Assembly: GCF_004354015.1 (NCBI RefSeq)
Contig: NZ_SMRU01000010.1
Span: forward strand, 1 to 64,000
Length of the DNA: 64,000 bases
DNA from: Arthrobacter terricola
GTDB lineage: Bacteria; Actinomycetota; Actinomycetes; Actinomycetales; Micrococcaceae
Direction: 5' to 3'
Made by a program: the position numbers and the translations under genes. The notes beneath the pieces are model-generated. The model did not search any database. It was not told the DNA's origin and worked only from the letters and a program-made list of their open reading frames with translations. Numbering within the stretch: position 1 is the first letter of the stretch; every line of letters begins with the position of its first letter. Below, one piece after another: positions 33,396-43,072 of this stretch.

Positions 33396-36155
33396 TCAGC
33401 CGTTCCCGCCCGCGCCACGCGCGAGGTCCGCTGCCCGGGCGAGGTCGTCGCGGCTCGCGATGCCCAACTTCGAGTAGCACCGGTACAAGTGGCCTTCAAC
33501 GGTGCGGACCGAAATCAACAGTTCGTCGGCGATCTGCCGGTCGCTCAGGCCCTGAACCGCGAGATTGACAATGTCCCATTCCCTCCGTGTCAGCTTCGGA
33601 ACAACGGACTCATGCGGCGATTCCTCGCTGCCCTTGCCCAGTTCCTCGTTGCACCGCGCAAGCCCCGCCCGCGCAATCGCGGACACTTCCTTGCTCCGTG
33701 TCTTGTTCGCGTCTTCGAGCGCCGCGGCATAGGCCTTGGCGGCGAGCTGGAAGGCGGACGCAGCATGGAGTTGCTCCGCCGCGGCCAGGTACTCGTCGGC
33801 GCTTCCGCCCTTGAGCGCGTGGCCATACTTGGCCAAGGCCTGCGCCCACTCGCCCTCGGTGGCGGCCGCTACTTCGCAGAACCTGTCAAGCCTGCTGGTG
33901 TCTCCGAGCCCGAGCGCCAGTTCCAAGGCGTGCAGTTCGAGGAAGGTTGCCGATTCCCCTGCTGCTTCGTCCGCGTTCCGGCGCAGACCCTTGATGCCGG
34001 TCCCGTCGTGTTCCAGGAGTTCGATTCCGGCGTTGAAAAAACTACTTGCTTGGGCAGAAAGCAAGTACATGCAGCGCTGTCCCCAGGTTTTGTAGTCCGC
34101 CCTGAACCGTTCCGCCTCTGGTGCTCCTGCGCCGGCCGCAACATAGAATGCCATGGCTGCGCACAACCCGAAGAGGTTCTGCGGATCGCTGTCCCGCAGT
34201 GCTTCCAAGCCGGCGGTCAACACGGGCAAGGCGTCGGCGGTTTTTCCCTGCCGGACAGCTACGTAGCCCAGCACCACGTAGGCGGCGCCGCCGAACGACG
34301 CCGTGGCGATTCCCGACGATTCGTAATAGGTGTCCACCAGGCTCTGGGCGTCGCTCCAGTCACCGGACGCCAAGGCGCAAACCACGTGCCGCGAAGCAAT
34401 GAACTGTGGGAGGAAGAAGACATCGTTGTCCGGCGGCTGTTCCAAGACCGCGGCTTCCAGGGCCATCTGCCGTCCTTGGCGGCCGAAGCCAAGGGCGCAC
34501 AACATCTCCGCTTTCAGGGCGAAGGCCAAGGCCTTGAACAGGACGGTCAAGGTCACATCCACGGAGTCGAGCTGGCGGAGCACGCGTTCCATGCCCTCCG
34601 CCATCGCTCCGTACGTGCCCTCAAAAGATGCCACGAGCAGATCCATGAGGTCCGCCACGACCGGCACGGCGGCTTTCGCGTCCGGGGTCTGTTGGCCTTG
34701 CAGCGCCGGTTGCTGTCCGACCCATTCCCTCAACTGCCCGGCATCGGCTTGGATCACGGACGGGTCTTGACCGACGCCGGCCCGGATGACCGAACGGAGC
34801 AGGCTGCCGAAGATCACGCGGGCGGATCCGGCGTCGCTGTCGATCGTATCCAGGGCCAGGACGGCAGCTGCCTCATCGCGGCGTCCAAGATTGAAATACG
34901 AGCGGGCCATGACCGCCTGGGCAACGGCGTGCAAGGGCATCCCACGAACGGTGTTGGCCATCCGCAATGCGGCCTCGTTTTGCATGAACTTGACCGCGAG
35001 GACCGCTGCACGGAGCAAAAGCCGGTCCGGCACGTCCGCTCCGCAGTCCAAGGACCACGTGACCATCCTCAAGAGCGAGTCCGGGTTGTCCTCCAACACG
35101 TCCATGCGCGAAATGATTTGCCGGTGCAACTGGAGGCTCTGCGCGGCAGGCACAAGGTTCCGGAGGAGCTCGCCGTAAATCGGGTTCACGAGCCGGATGC
35201 TCGGCAAACCGTTGCCCGCCGGCACCACCAAGCGCTGGTCCAGCAATTCCTGGACGGCGTCTTCGCCGGCAACGACGTTGATCAGCGTGCGGTCCACGGG
35301 TTCCGCGAGGGCGATCAGGCTCAAAGCCTCCCGGCCTTCGGGTGAGACCCCCAAGAGCTGCAGTTCGACGACGGCTTCCAGCTTGACGGTGTGCACCGGC
35401 ACCGCGGCCGTCTTGAGCCACACTCCGTTCCGCTGGACCAGGCCGCCCGATGCTTCGGCCTCCCGCACGAGGGTCTTCAGGAGCAAGGTGTTGCCGCCCG
35501 CCTGGGTCCAAAATCCGCGGCTTGTAGTGTTGAGGACCACGCCGCCCAGCAACGCTTCGCACAATTCATGGCCCTGCTCCGCGGTCAACGGTTCAAGCTC
35601 GAACCATTCGGCCGTTCCCTCGTGCCACAACCGCAAGAGCGGCTCGGGAACGCCCGAAGAGGGGACGAACGCGGCAACCATCTTTGCCCAACCGGCTTGG
35701 AGGAGCTCCGTGAGCATCTCGCACGTGGCGTCATCCAGGTAGTGGGTATCGTCCACCAAAAGCAACGCCGGTCCGGAACCTGTCCGGATAGCCTCCAAGT
35801 GGTCCCACAAGGCACGCAGCACAGCCACGCGGGACGAGATATCGGCAATTGGCAGCTGGGCAAGGAACGGGGCAAGTACCCCGTACGGAACCGCTGTGAG
35901 TGACGGGCTGCCGTGGATATGGACTACTGCCCTGTCGCCGCCGAAAGCGCTGTCCAGTTGGGCAAGGAGGGTTGACGCCCCGAGGCCGGTTTCACCCACG
36001 ACGAAGACGGCGGTGCAGTCATCCGCCCTGATGGCGCCGGTAATCCCCGGCAGGAGCTGTCCAAAGTCCAGCCACGGTTCACTCTGTCTTGCACCGCTTT
36101 CGCCCCCAAGACCATGCACCGACGCAGCGGTGTCACGGCTGTGCGGTTCCTTCAA
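33396..36155 (-). CDS. Large ATPase-domain LuxR regulator 4, Walker A altered (919 aa)
   Basis: TTG at 36155 with AGGAG 6 bases upstream is preferred; a longer frame extends to 36212 inside regulator 5. The gene overlaps regulator 5 by 23 bases. Walker A near residue 58 reads GETGLGASTL: the invariant lysine is alanine, while Walker B is intact (PALLLVDDTHYLDD). A long TPR-like region follows, ending in a LuxR domain (LTRREWDIVNLAVQGLSDRQ, RTVEGHLYRCYSKLGI). Loss of the lysine suggests a member that does not hydrolyse, or perhaps does not bind, ATP, and may act with its neighbours. Confidence 0.88.
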   Translation of the reverse strand: MKEPHSRDTAASVHGLGGESGARQSEPWLDFGQLLPGITGAIRADDCTAVFVVGETGLGASTLLAQLDSAFGGDRAVVHIHGSPSLTAVPYGVLAPFLAQLPIADISSRVAVLRALWDHLEAIRTGSGPALLLVDDTHYLDDATCEMLTELLQAGWAKMVAAFVPSSGVPEPLLRLWHEGTAEWFELEPLTAEQGHELCEALLGGVVLNTTSRGFWTQAGGNTLLLKTLVREAEASGGLVQRNGVWLKTAAVPVHTVKLEAVVELQLLGVSPEGREALSLIALAEPVDRTLINVVAGEDAVQELLDQRLVVPAGNGLPSIRLVNPIYGELLRNLVPAAQSLQLHRQIISRMDVLEDNPDSLLRMVTWSLDCGADVPDRLLLRAAVLAVKFMQNEAALRMANTVRGMPLHAVAQAVMARSYFNLGRRDEAAAVLALDTIDSDAGSARVIFGSLLRSVIRAGVGQDPSVIQADAGQLREWVGQQPALQGQQTPDAKAAVPVVADLMDLLVASFEGTYGAMAEGMERVLRQLDSVDVTLTVLFKALAFALKAEMLCALGFGRQGRQMALEAAVLEQPPDNDVFFLPQFIASRHVVCALASGDWSDAQSLVDTYYESSGIATASFGGAAYVVLGYVAVRQGKTADALPVLTAGLEALRDSDPQNLFGLCAAMAFYVAAGAGAPEAERFRADYKTWGQRCMYLLSAQASSFFNAGIELLEHDGTGIKGLRRNADEAAGESATFLELHALELALGLGDTSRLDRFCEVAAATEGEWAQALAKYGHALKGGSADEYLAAAEQLHAASAFQLAAKAYAAALEDANKTRSKEVSAIARAGLARCNEELGKGSEESPHESVVPKLTRREWDIVNLAVQGLSDRQIADELLISVRTVEGHLYRCYSKLGIASRDDLARAADLARGAGGNG

Positions 36156-38853
36156 GCTCGCTCCTCGATGAGATGCCCATTTTCGTGAAGATCTGGTAGA
36201 GGTGGCCCTCAACTGTGCGTACGGATACTTGCAGTTGGGTGGCCACCTCTTTGTTACTCAACCCCTGACTCGCCATCTTTGCAACCTGCCGCTCCCGCTC
36301 CGTCAGCTCGGGTCCGAAGCTGTGCGGGGTCAACGGCAGTACAGGCACAGTGCCCACCAGGCGGTCGAGCCGCTGTTGCGCCTGCCGCGCGGATGCCGAA
36401 TCTCCCACGTCCCGCGCGGTGTCCAGTGCCAGCACGGCGCATCGCGCTTCCACTGCGTCCAACTTCAATTCCTGGGCCACTGAGGCTGCGAGGAGCAGGG
36501 TCTTCGGTTCTTTCTTCCGGCTGCCTTCTGCCACCATCCGGTTGACCGCCGCCATCTTGCCTTGGCGCCTCGAGGACACTTCCTCCAACAGCAGGAGCTC
36601 CTCTTCCGTGCCGTGGACGGTTGCCCCGAAAAGGCTGATGGACGCCGTGGTCATGCGGCCCTTCGCAAGGTCCCGGGCGGCGGACTCCATGAGGCCCTGC
36701 TTGGCGCCCGGGTCCTTCAGCCAGCGCCGCGCCATCCTGACGCAAAACTCGGCCATCCACGCAGGAAACCATGCGGTTTCCGACTGGCTCTTGTCGGCCA
36801 AGTCAAGGAACGTCCGGGCTTCCTTCACGTCACCGGCTTGGGCGTAGGCGAAGGCCAAGGCCGAATATGCCAATGAGGGTCCATAGTAATTGCGGCGGAT
36901 TTCCAATTGCGCTTGTGCCCCCAACAAGGTGTCGATCGCAACTGCGGCCCGGCCGGCATAGGTGTAGGCGACGCCTAAGGCGAGCTCCGCGGCACCGCCC
37001 AGGTAGTGGATGTTCTTCGGCTGCTGGTCGAGGGTCTGCGTAAGCATCCGGGCGAGCTCTTCCCATTGCCCGCTGCACAGCAAGGCCGCGAACAAGCCTT
37101 CGGAAAGCCAATTGTGCAGGCGCGGTTGTGCTTTGGCGCGCTGCAGCTTGTGCCTGAGTTCGCGGGCGAGCTCAACGGCTTCCATCTCGCGGCCAAGCAC
37201 GGCCCACGCCATGATCAGGAGGCTGCCGCAATTGAGCCTTTGCTCAAGGTCGGTGCCGTCCCGGTACTCTTCCTCCAACGCCCCGGCAACCTCTGCGTAC
37301 TCGCCTTGGTGGACTTGGAGTTCGAAGCTGGCGAGCCGGAGCACGCCGCGCGCCCGGGAGATGTCCGCCGTGTCCGTGCCGCTTTCCTGGGCCCGCCCGT
37401 CCAGGTCCGCGAAAGCTTCGGCCACGATTCCGGGGATACGCAAGTGCCCGTCCGGGACCCACAACAGCGCACTGCAAAGTTCCTGGACGTAATCGGCGTA
37501 CTCATATGCGGAAAGGCTTTGAAGGTGTTCGGGGGCCACCGCCTCCAACGCCGCAACGGCAGCCTCGTGCTCGGCAAGCATCACGTGGGAAACACACCGC
37601 TGTTGCGCTGCTGCCACCCATTCCTTGTCATCCGGGGTTATCTGCCGGGCGCACTCCAAAGCGAACCAGGGATCGAATTGCCGGTTCGCCGCCGTCGACG
37701 CCGCCAAGGCCACCGCGGGCTCCAGGGGTTCGCGGCAATTCAAAGTGGACGCGGCAAAGCCGAGCAAAGCCTCGGCGTCGAGGTCCCGCCAAATGCTGCC
37801 AATCACGCCTGCGGCAAGCCTGCGCAATTCGTTCCGACGCGGCAAGTCCATCCATCCGCGCATGACTTCGCCCATGTAGTCATCACGCAGCGATACGCGC
37901 CTGGGTCCCGAAGACTCAATGCGCAAGTACCCGGACCACTCCATTTCGGCAACCGCGGAAGGCTCGAGGACGTCCAGCAACACCGCCAGCGGGGCCGTGC
38001 GGATGAGGGCCATCAATTCAAGCGCTTCCTGGACGGCCGGCCGCTCTTTCGCGAGGCGCGAGCGGACCAGTTCGGTCAGGACTTCGGCGGATGACAGGTG
38101 GATTTCGCCCTTCATCGCCCAGACCTGCCCGGCCAGGTGCAAGTTGCCCGAGCGAAGCTGTTCGGTAACGATGGCCTGGAGCACCAAGGGGCTTCCCCCG
38201 CTTGCCGCGTGAAGGGCACTCGCAGCGGTGGCCGTGACCCGGTTGCCGAGGATCCCACCGAGCAGCTTGGAGACCTCCGAGCGGGAAAAGACCTGCAGTT
38301 CAACCTCATCGAGGAGCCCGTCTTTGAGCAACCTGATGAGGTCTTCCGGCATATCGGTCACTTGCCGGACGGTGACGAGCACCTTTGCTACGCCGCTGAT
38401 CAACAACTGGACCAGGACGGCCGTGCTCATGCTGTCCAAGGAGGGAAGTTCCGAAAGGACCACCAGCACTTCACGGCCCGCGGCATCGGAATGTATCAGG
38501 TGGGAAATGCCGTGGATGACGGCTCCCGGGTTATCCGCGACCTCCGCGGGAAGCCGCGCGAGCAAATGCGCCATGGAACCGAAAGGGGCTTCGGCATCAG
38601 CGGAGCCGTGGAGGTGGAGGACATGGACTTTCGAATTGAGCCGAGCTTCCACTGATCGTGCGAACGTCGCCTTGCCGGCGCCAGGCGCCCCGACCACCAC
38701 AACGCCATAGACGTCGGGGGTGCTGAGCGAGTCAACCACCGTTTTCTGAAGGTCCTGACGGATCAGTGACGACCATTTTCGGCGTTCTGCAGCCCCCAAG
38801 GCTTGGCGGTCCGAAGGAAGCCGCACCCTGACAGATTCCGGTATAGCTCGCAA
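36133..38853 (-). CDS. Large ATPase-domain LuxR regulator 5 (906 aa)
   Basis: First of the tandem set. The start is uncertain: TTG at 38853 has no close ribosome binding site, and GTG at 38826 is an alternative. Walker A has its lysine (GAPGAGKATF, residues about 54-63, Ala instead of the first Ser/Thr), but the Walker B position reads VLVVLSELPSLD, lacking the acidic pair. Helical repeats follow, then a LuxR domain (LTERERQVAKMASQGLSNKE, RTVEGHLYQIFTKMGI). The upstream region 38854-39024 is A/T-rich and lacks the shared element. Confidence 0.88.
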   Translation of the reverse strand: MRAIPESVRVRLPSDRQALGAAERRKWSSLIRQDLQKTVVDSLSTPDVYGVVVVGAPGAGKATFARSVEARLNSKVHVLHLHGSADAEAPFGSMAHLLARLPAEVADNPGAVIHGISHLIHSDAAGREVLVVLSELPSLDSMSTAVLVQLLISGVAKVLVTVRQVTDMPEDLIRLLKDGLLDEVELQVFSRSEVSKLLGGILGNRVTATAASALHAASGGSPLVLQAIVTEQLRSGNLHLAGQVWAMKGEIHLSSAEVLTELVRSRLAKERPAVQEALELMALIRTAPLAVLLDVLEPSAVAEMEWSGYLRIESSGPRRVSLRDDYMGEVMRGWMDLPRRNELRRLAAGVIGSIWRDLDAEALLGFAASTLNCREPLEPAVALAASTAANRQFDPWFALECARQITPDDKEWVAAAQQRCVSHVMLAEHEAAVAALEAVAPEHLQSLSAYEYADYVQELCSALLWVPDGHLRIPGIVAEAFADLDGRAQESGTDTADISRARGVLRLASFELQVHQGEYAEVAGALEEEYRDGTDLEQRLNCGSLLIMAWAVLGREMEAVELARELRHKLQRAKAQPRLHNWLSEGLFAALLCSGQWEELARMLTQTLDQQPKNIHYLGGAAELALGVAYTYAGRAAVAIDTLLGAQAQLEIRRNYYGPSLAYSALAFAYAQAGDVKEARTFLDLADKSQSETAWFPAWMAEFCVRMARRWLKDPGAKQGLMESAARDLAKGRMTTASISLFGATVHGTEEELLLLEEVSSRRQGKMAAVNRMVAEGSRKKEPKTLLLAASVAQELKLDAVEARCAVLALDTARDVGDSASARQAQQRLDRLVGTVPVLPLTPHSFGPELTERERQVAKMASQGLSNKEVATQLQVSVRTVEGHLYQIFTKMGISSRSELEGTAQP

Positions 38854-39024
38854 ATCAGATCACGCTACCTTCGTCGCTCCGGCGGACGTGACGTACAGCG
38901 GTTGTTTCTTCCTGCTTCTTCTTCAGCCCTGCATTGATTTGCAAATTATCATAGCGATCCACGCGAATCAATTAGTCAATCAGTCAACTAACAGCGTGCT
39001 TGTTAAATAGCTGGAATGAGGAGC
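38854..39024. other. A/T-rich intergenic region between regulator 5 and pth
   Basis: About 170 bases, clearly lower in G/C than the flanks, with ATTTGCAAAT (38937-38946) and several TCAATTAGTCAATCAGT-like direct repeats (38967-38987). It probably holds the promoter of regulator 5 and marks the boundary between accessory and housekeeping genes. Confidence 0.45.
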
Positions 39025-39609
39025 TTAGGCCTTGACTGGATGAAATTTTTGCTGTGCCGCCAGGAGGCCGTCGCTCATCAACATCTCCACGGCGTCGGCC
39101 GCCTCGTCAAGGAGAAACGGCAGGTCCTTCTTTTCGACGGTGCCGAAATCCCGCAGCACATAGTCTGCCGTATCCATACGGCCCGGGGGCCTTCCAACGC
39201 CAACCCGGACCCGCAAATAGTCCTTGGTCGCCAGGGCCTTGGAGATATCCCGCAAGCCATTGTGGCCGCCTTCTCCCCCGCCGATCTTCAACTTGACCGT
39301 GTTGAACGGAATATCAATTTCGTCGTGCACCGCAATGACGTGGTCCGGAGCAATATTGAAGAACGAGGCCAGGCCCGAAACCGGGCCCCCTGAAACATTC
39401 ATGTAGCTCATGGGTTTGGCCAGCACAACCCGCGGTCCGCCGATCCCAAGCCGGCCCTCTACTACTTGCGCCCTGGCCTTGTGGGCTTTGAAGGTCCCGC
39501 CCATCCGCGAAGCGAGCTCGTCGAGGACCATTTGGCCTACGTTGTGGCGATTGTTGGCATATTCACTGCCGGGATTGCCGAGGCCGACGATCAGCCAAGT
39601 GTCTGTCAT
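39025..39609 (-). CDS. pth: Peptidyl-tRNA hydrolase (194 aa)
   Basis: Releases tRNA from peptidyl-tRNA dropped by ribosomes. The family signatures are complete: [20 protein letters not shown] with catalytic His, [10 protein letters not shown] with conserved Asn, HDEIDIPF with the catalytic Asp, and [17 protein letters not shown]. Length is standard. It follows rplY on the minus strand across a strong terminator, the usual neighbour order in actinobacteria. Confidence 0.97.
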   Translation of the reverse strand: MTDTWLIVGLGNPGSEYANNRHNVGQMVLDELASRMGGTFKAHKARAQVVEGRLGIGGPRVVLAKPMSYMNVSGGPVSGLASFFNIAPDHVIAVHDEIDIPFNTVKLKIGGGEGGHNGLRDISKALATKDYLRVRVGVGRPPGRMDTADYVLRDFGTVEKKDLPFLLDEAADAVEMLMSDGLLAAQQKFHPVKA

Positions 39610-39650
39610 GGAGCCATCCTAGGGACTTGAAGGGGCGGAACGAAAAGAAA

Positions 39651-39676
39651 TGGCCGGGACCCGAAGGTCCCGGCCA
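39651..39676 (-). terminator. Terminator between rplY and pth
   Basis: Perfect 11-bp stem TGGCCGGGACC (39651-39661) with 39666-39676 and a CGAA tetraloop, followed on the minus strand by an interrupted T-rich stretch. Confidence 0.85.
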
Positions 39677-39713
39677 CAAAGCAAAGGGCATGCGCCTCAA
39701 GCAGTCATGGTGA

Positions 39714-40322
39714 CTACTCTGCCGCGGGAGCCTCTTCCGCTGCTGCAGCTGCAGGGGCAGCTTCGCCTTCTTCTTCCTCAGCAACCGGAGCGGCTTCGGA
39801 GATGTTGACGACCAGCGTCTCGGGGTCGCTCAGCAGGGTGACACCTGCCGGCAGGGCGAGGTCGGAAGCGTGGACGTGGGCGCCCGCTTCGCGGCCTTCG
39901 ATGCTGACCTCGACGGCGGTGGGCAGGTGGGTTGCCTCGGCTTCGAGGGAAACCGTGACGGCTTCCTGGTTGGCGATAGCACCCGGAGCAGCTTCACCGG
40001 TGACGTGGACGGGAACGTCGACGGTGACCTTCTCGCCCTTGCGGACGGTCAGGAGGTCGATGTGCTCGATGATCTGCTTGATCGGGTCGCGCTGGATGTC
40101 CTTGACCAGGGCCAGGTGGTCCTCGCCGTTGATGTCCAGGGACAGCAGGGCGTTGGCGGTGCGGACGGCCAGCGTGGTGGCGCGGCCCGGGAGGTTGACG
40201 TGGATGGGCTCGGCGCCGTGGCCGTAGATGACAGCCGGGATCTGGCCGGCTGCGCGGGCGCGGCGGGCGAAGCCCTTGCCGAATTCGGTGCGCAGTTCTG
40301 CTGCGAGCTTCTGCTCGGACAT
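39714..40322 (-). CDS. rplY: 50S ribosomal protein L25/Ctc (202 aa)
   Basis: Binds 5S rRNA in the large ribosomal subunit; the long Ctc/TL5 form linked to general stress. N-terminal L25 domain (KLAAELRTEFGKGFARRARAAGQIPAVIYG begins it), then RTANALLSLDINGE and DLLTVRKGEKVTVDVPVHV of the C-terminal domain, and a low-complexity Glu/Ala tail. ATG at 40322 has AAGGAG about 8 bases upstream. The 228 bases to prs contain a short GC hairpin but no gene. Confidence 0.96.
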   Translation of the reverse strand: MSEQKLAAELRTEFGKGFARRARAAGQIPAVIYGHGAEPIHVNLPGRATTLAVRTANALLSLDINGEDHLALVKDIQRDPIKQIIEHIDLLTVRKGEKVTVDVPVHVTGEAAPGAIANQEAVTVSLEAEATHLPTAVEVSIEGREAGAHVHASDLALPAGVTLLSDPETLVVNISEAAPVAEEEEGEAAPAAAAAEEAPAAE

Positions 40323-40550
40323 ATGTACTCCTTGATTACTGTGGCCGGCACGTTGCCAGGCAAGCTGATCAGCAAGGGCGGAGGTCTGTAGCGACCTTCT
40401 ACGCCCGACGGGATCCCGGCCGCAGCCGGTCCGCCTTCGGTGAAGGAGTTTCAGACCCAGTCGATAACGGAGAACCGCAATGCGCTCTCCCTCGCCAAGG
40501 TATCCCCACGAGTTTAGCAGCCGCGTCCCGCAGGAGCGAAACGCAGCTGG

Positions 40551-41531
40551 CTAGGCCTGGCCGTCGAAGAGGCTCGTGACGGAACCGTCGTCGAACACTT
40601 CACGGATGGCACGCGCAATCAGCGGCGCGATGGACAGCACGGTCAGCTGCGGGAAGCGCTTCTCCGCCGGAATCGGCAGCGTGTTGGTGACAACCACTTC
40701 GCGCGCGCCCGATTCCGCCAGCCGCTTGGAGGCGGGTTCGGAGAAGATCGCGTGGGTGCAGGCGATGATGACGTCCTTGGCACCGGCGTTCTTGAGGACC
40801 TGGACAGCACCGGAAATGGTTCCGCCGGTGTCGATCATGTCGTCGATCAAGACGCACGTGCGGCCTTCGATCTGCCCGACGACGGTCTTGGAGACCGCCT
40901 GGTTCGGCACGGTCAGGTCACGCATCTTGTGGACGAAGGCCAGCGGTGCGCCGCCGAGTCGCTCGGCCCACTGCTCTGCCACCCGGACGCGGCCCGTGTC
41001 CGGGGACACGACAGTGATGTTGTCCGCGGCGACCTTGGTACGGATGTAGTCGGCAAGCAGCGGGATGGCCATGAGGTGGTCCACGGGGCCGTCGAAAAAG
41101 CCCTGGATCTGGGAGGTGTGCAGGTCCACGGACATGATCCGGTTGGCGCCGGCCGTCTTGTACAGATCGGCCACCAGGCGGGCGGAAATGGGCTCGCGTC
41201 CGCGGCCCTTCTTGTCCTGGCGCGAGTACGGGTAGAACGGCGAAACCACCGTGATGCGCTTGGCCGAAGCGCGCTTGAGGGAGTCGATCATGATCAACTG
41301 CTCCATGAGCCAGTTGTTCAGGGGCGCGGGGTGCGCCTGGATGACGAAAGCATCGGTTCCACGGACGCTCTCACCGGCGCGGACGTAGATCTCACCGTTG
41401 GCGAAGTCGTACGCGTCAACCGGCAGGAGTTCCGTTTCCAGTTCCTTGGCGATTTCCTGCGCCAGTTCGGGGTGTGCCCGTCCGGCGGCGAGAACCAGTC
41501 TCTTCTCACCGTTTGCGGTAATTTCGCTCAT
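40551..41531 (-). CDS. prs: Ribose-phosphate pyrophosphokinase (326 aa)
   Basis: Makes PRPP from ribose 5-phosphate and ATP for nucleotide, His and Trp synthesis. The class I pattern is complete: DSLKRASAKRITVVSPFYPYSRQDKK, VDLHTSQIQGFF, VVSPDTGRVRVAEQWA and the PRPP loop VLIDDMIDTGGTIS. Its ATG overlaps the glmU stop by 4 bases (ATGA), so glmU-prs is a coupled pair. Confidence 0.97.
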   Translation of the reverse strand: MSEITANGEKRLVLAAGRAHPELAQEIAKELETELLPVDAYDFANGEIYVRAGESVRGTDAFVIQAHPAPLNNWLMEQLIMIDSLKRASAKRITVVSPFYPYSRQDKKGRGREPISARLVADLYKTAGANRIMSVDLHTSQIQGFFDGPVDHLMAIPLLADYIRTKVAADNITVVSPDTGRVRVAEQWAERLGGAPLAFVHKMRDLTVPNQAVSKTVVGQIEGRTCVLIDDMIDTGGTISGAVQVLKNAGAKDVIIACTHAIFSEPASKRLAESGAREVVVTNTLPIPAEKRFPQLTVLSIAPLIARAIREVFDDGSVTSLFDGQA

Positions 41532-43021
41532 GCCTGTGTGCCCTCTTCTGTGGTTGCCGGAGTACTTGAAGAATCGGGGGCGGCGGCTTGCGCGGCCTGC
41601 GCCAGCTTGGCCGAGTTGCTGCCCTGGCGGTTGGCGATGACCCAGCCTTCGGAATTGCGCTGCCGGGCGATGCTCAACGTCAGGGCTCCGGCGGGAACGT
41701 CCTTGCGGATGATGGCTCCGGCGCCGCTGTACGCGCCGTCGCCGACTGTCACGGGGGCCACGAAGACCGTGTTGGACCCGGTCCGCACACCGGAACCGAT
41801 CACCGTGCGGTGCTTCTTCTCGCCGTCGTAGTTTGCCGTGATGTTGCCGCAGCCGATGTTGGTGTCTTCGCCGATTTCGGCGTCACCGGCATAGCCGAGG
41901 TGGGACAACTTGGATCCGCGCCCGATCGTCACGTTCTTAGTCTCGTAGAAGGCACCGATCTTGCCGGTCTCGCCGAGGACCGTGCCGGGCCGCAGGTAGG
42001 TGAACGGGCCGACGCTGGCGTGGGCGCCGATCGTCGAACCGGAGCCGTGCGTGCGGGTCACCTTCGCGCCTTCGCCCACCGAGACGTCGGTGAGGGTCGT
42101 GTCAGGCCCGACGACGGCGTCACGCGCCACAGTGGTGGCGCCGTGAAGCTGCGTGTTGGGAAGGATCCGCACGTCTTCGTCGAGGACAACAGTGGAGTCG
42201 ATCCACGTGGTGGCGGGATCCACCACGGTCACGCCCGCGCGCATCCAGGCTTTGACGATCCGGCGGTTGTGTTCGGCGCCAAGGGCGGCGAGTTGGACGC
42301 GGTCGTTTGCGCCCTCCACCTGCCACCGGTCATCGGTGACGACGGCGGAAACCCGGCCTCCGGCGTCGCGCGCCAGTTCGAGGACGTCGGTGAGGTATTT
42401 TTCGCGCTGGATGTTCTCGGTAGTCACCTTGCGCAACTGGGTGCGAAGCACGCTGGCGTCGAAGGCGTAGATGCCCGAGTTGATTTCGCGGACAGCACGC
42501 TCATCCTCGGTGGCGTCTTTGTGCTCGCGGATGCCCAGGACGGTTCCGTCCTCGGCGCGCAGGATCCGGCCGTAGCCGTGCGCGTCGTGGAGGATCGCGG
42601 TCAGGACGGTTACTGCGTTGCCTTCGGATTCGTGGGTGGCAACAAGCTCGGTGAGAAGGGCACCTGTCAACAAGGGGACATCGCCGTAAGTGACCACGAC
42701 GGTTCCGCGGACTTCTTCCTTCTCGTCCAAGGCATCGAGGGCGACTTCGACCGCGCGGCCGGTGCCGGGCACCTCGTCCTGGTCCACGATGACGGCCTCG
42801 GGATCGACCTCTTCGATGTGCGCGGCCACGAGGTCGCGCTCGTGGCGCACTACCAAGGCCAGGCGCTGGGGGTCGATGGAACGCGCAGCCTGGATGGCGT
42901 GGGCGACCATGGAGCGTCCGCCGATTTCGTGCAGGATCTTGGGAGTCCGGGACTTCATGCGCGTACCGGCTCCGGCAGCGAGGACGATGACTGCGGCGGG
43001 GCCGGTGGTGTCAGGGTTCAC
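41528..43021 (-). CDS. glmU: Bifunctional GlmU, UDP-GlcNAc synthesis (497 aa)
   Basis: Acetylates glucosamine 1-phosphate and couples it to UTP, giving the precursor for peptidoglycan and GlcNAc-containing polymers. The N-terminal uridylyltransferase starts with VIVLAAGAGTRMKSRTPKIL; the C-terminal half is a hexapeptide-repeat beta-helix (ARDAVVGPDTTLTDVSVG, GAHASVGPFTYLRPG, IGAFYETKNVTIG) with NIGCGNITANYDGEKKH of the active site. An Ala/Ser/Thr-rich tail ends it. The tRNA-Gln gene lies just upstream on the same strand. Confidence 0.97.
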   Translation of the reverse strand: MNPDTTGPAAVIVLAAGAGTRMKSRTPKILHEIGGRSMVAHAIQAARSIDPQRLALVVRHERDLVAAHIEEVDPEAVIVDQDEVPGTGRAVEVALDALDEKEEVRGTVVVTYGDVPLLTGALLTELVATHESEGNAVTVLTAILHDAHGYGRILRAEDGTVLGIREHKDATEDERAVREINSGIYAFDASVLRTQLRKVTTENIQREKYLTDVLELARDAGGRVSAVVTDDRWQVEGANDRVQLAALGAEHNRRIVKAWMRAGVTVVDPATTWIDSTVVLDEDVRILPNTQLHGATTVARDAVVGPDTTLTDVSVGEGAKVTRTHGSGSTIGAHASVGPFTYLRPGTVLGETGKIGAFYETKNVTIGRGSKLSHLGYAGDAEIGEDTNIGCGNITANYDGEKKHRTVIGSGVRTGSNTVFVAPVTVGDGAYSGAGAIIRKDVPAGALTLSIARQRNSEGWVIANRQGSNSAKLAQAAQAAAPDSSSTPATTEEGTQA

Positions 43022-43072
43022 GAAGTCGCTCTCCTTGATCGTTCAGAGACGAGCCGGCAGATGACCGACTAG

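Noticed and set aside
33303..35345. A 680-codon plus-strand frame opposite regulator 4
   Set aside because: Antisense shadow of the regulator; composition is Gln/Arg/His/Gly-rich without domains.
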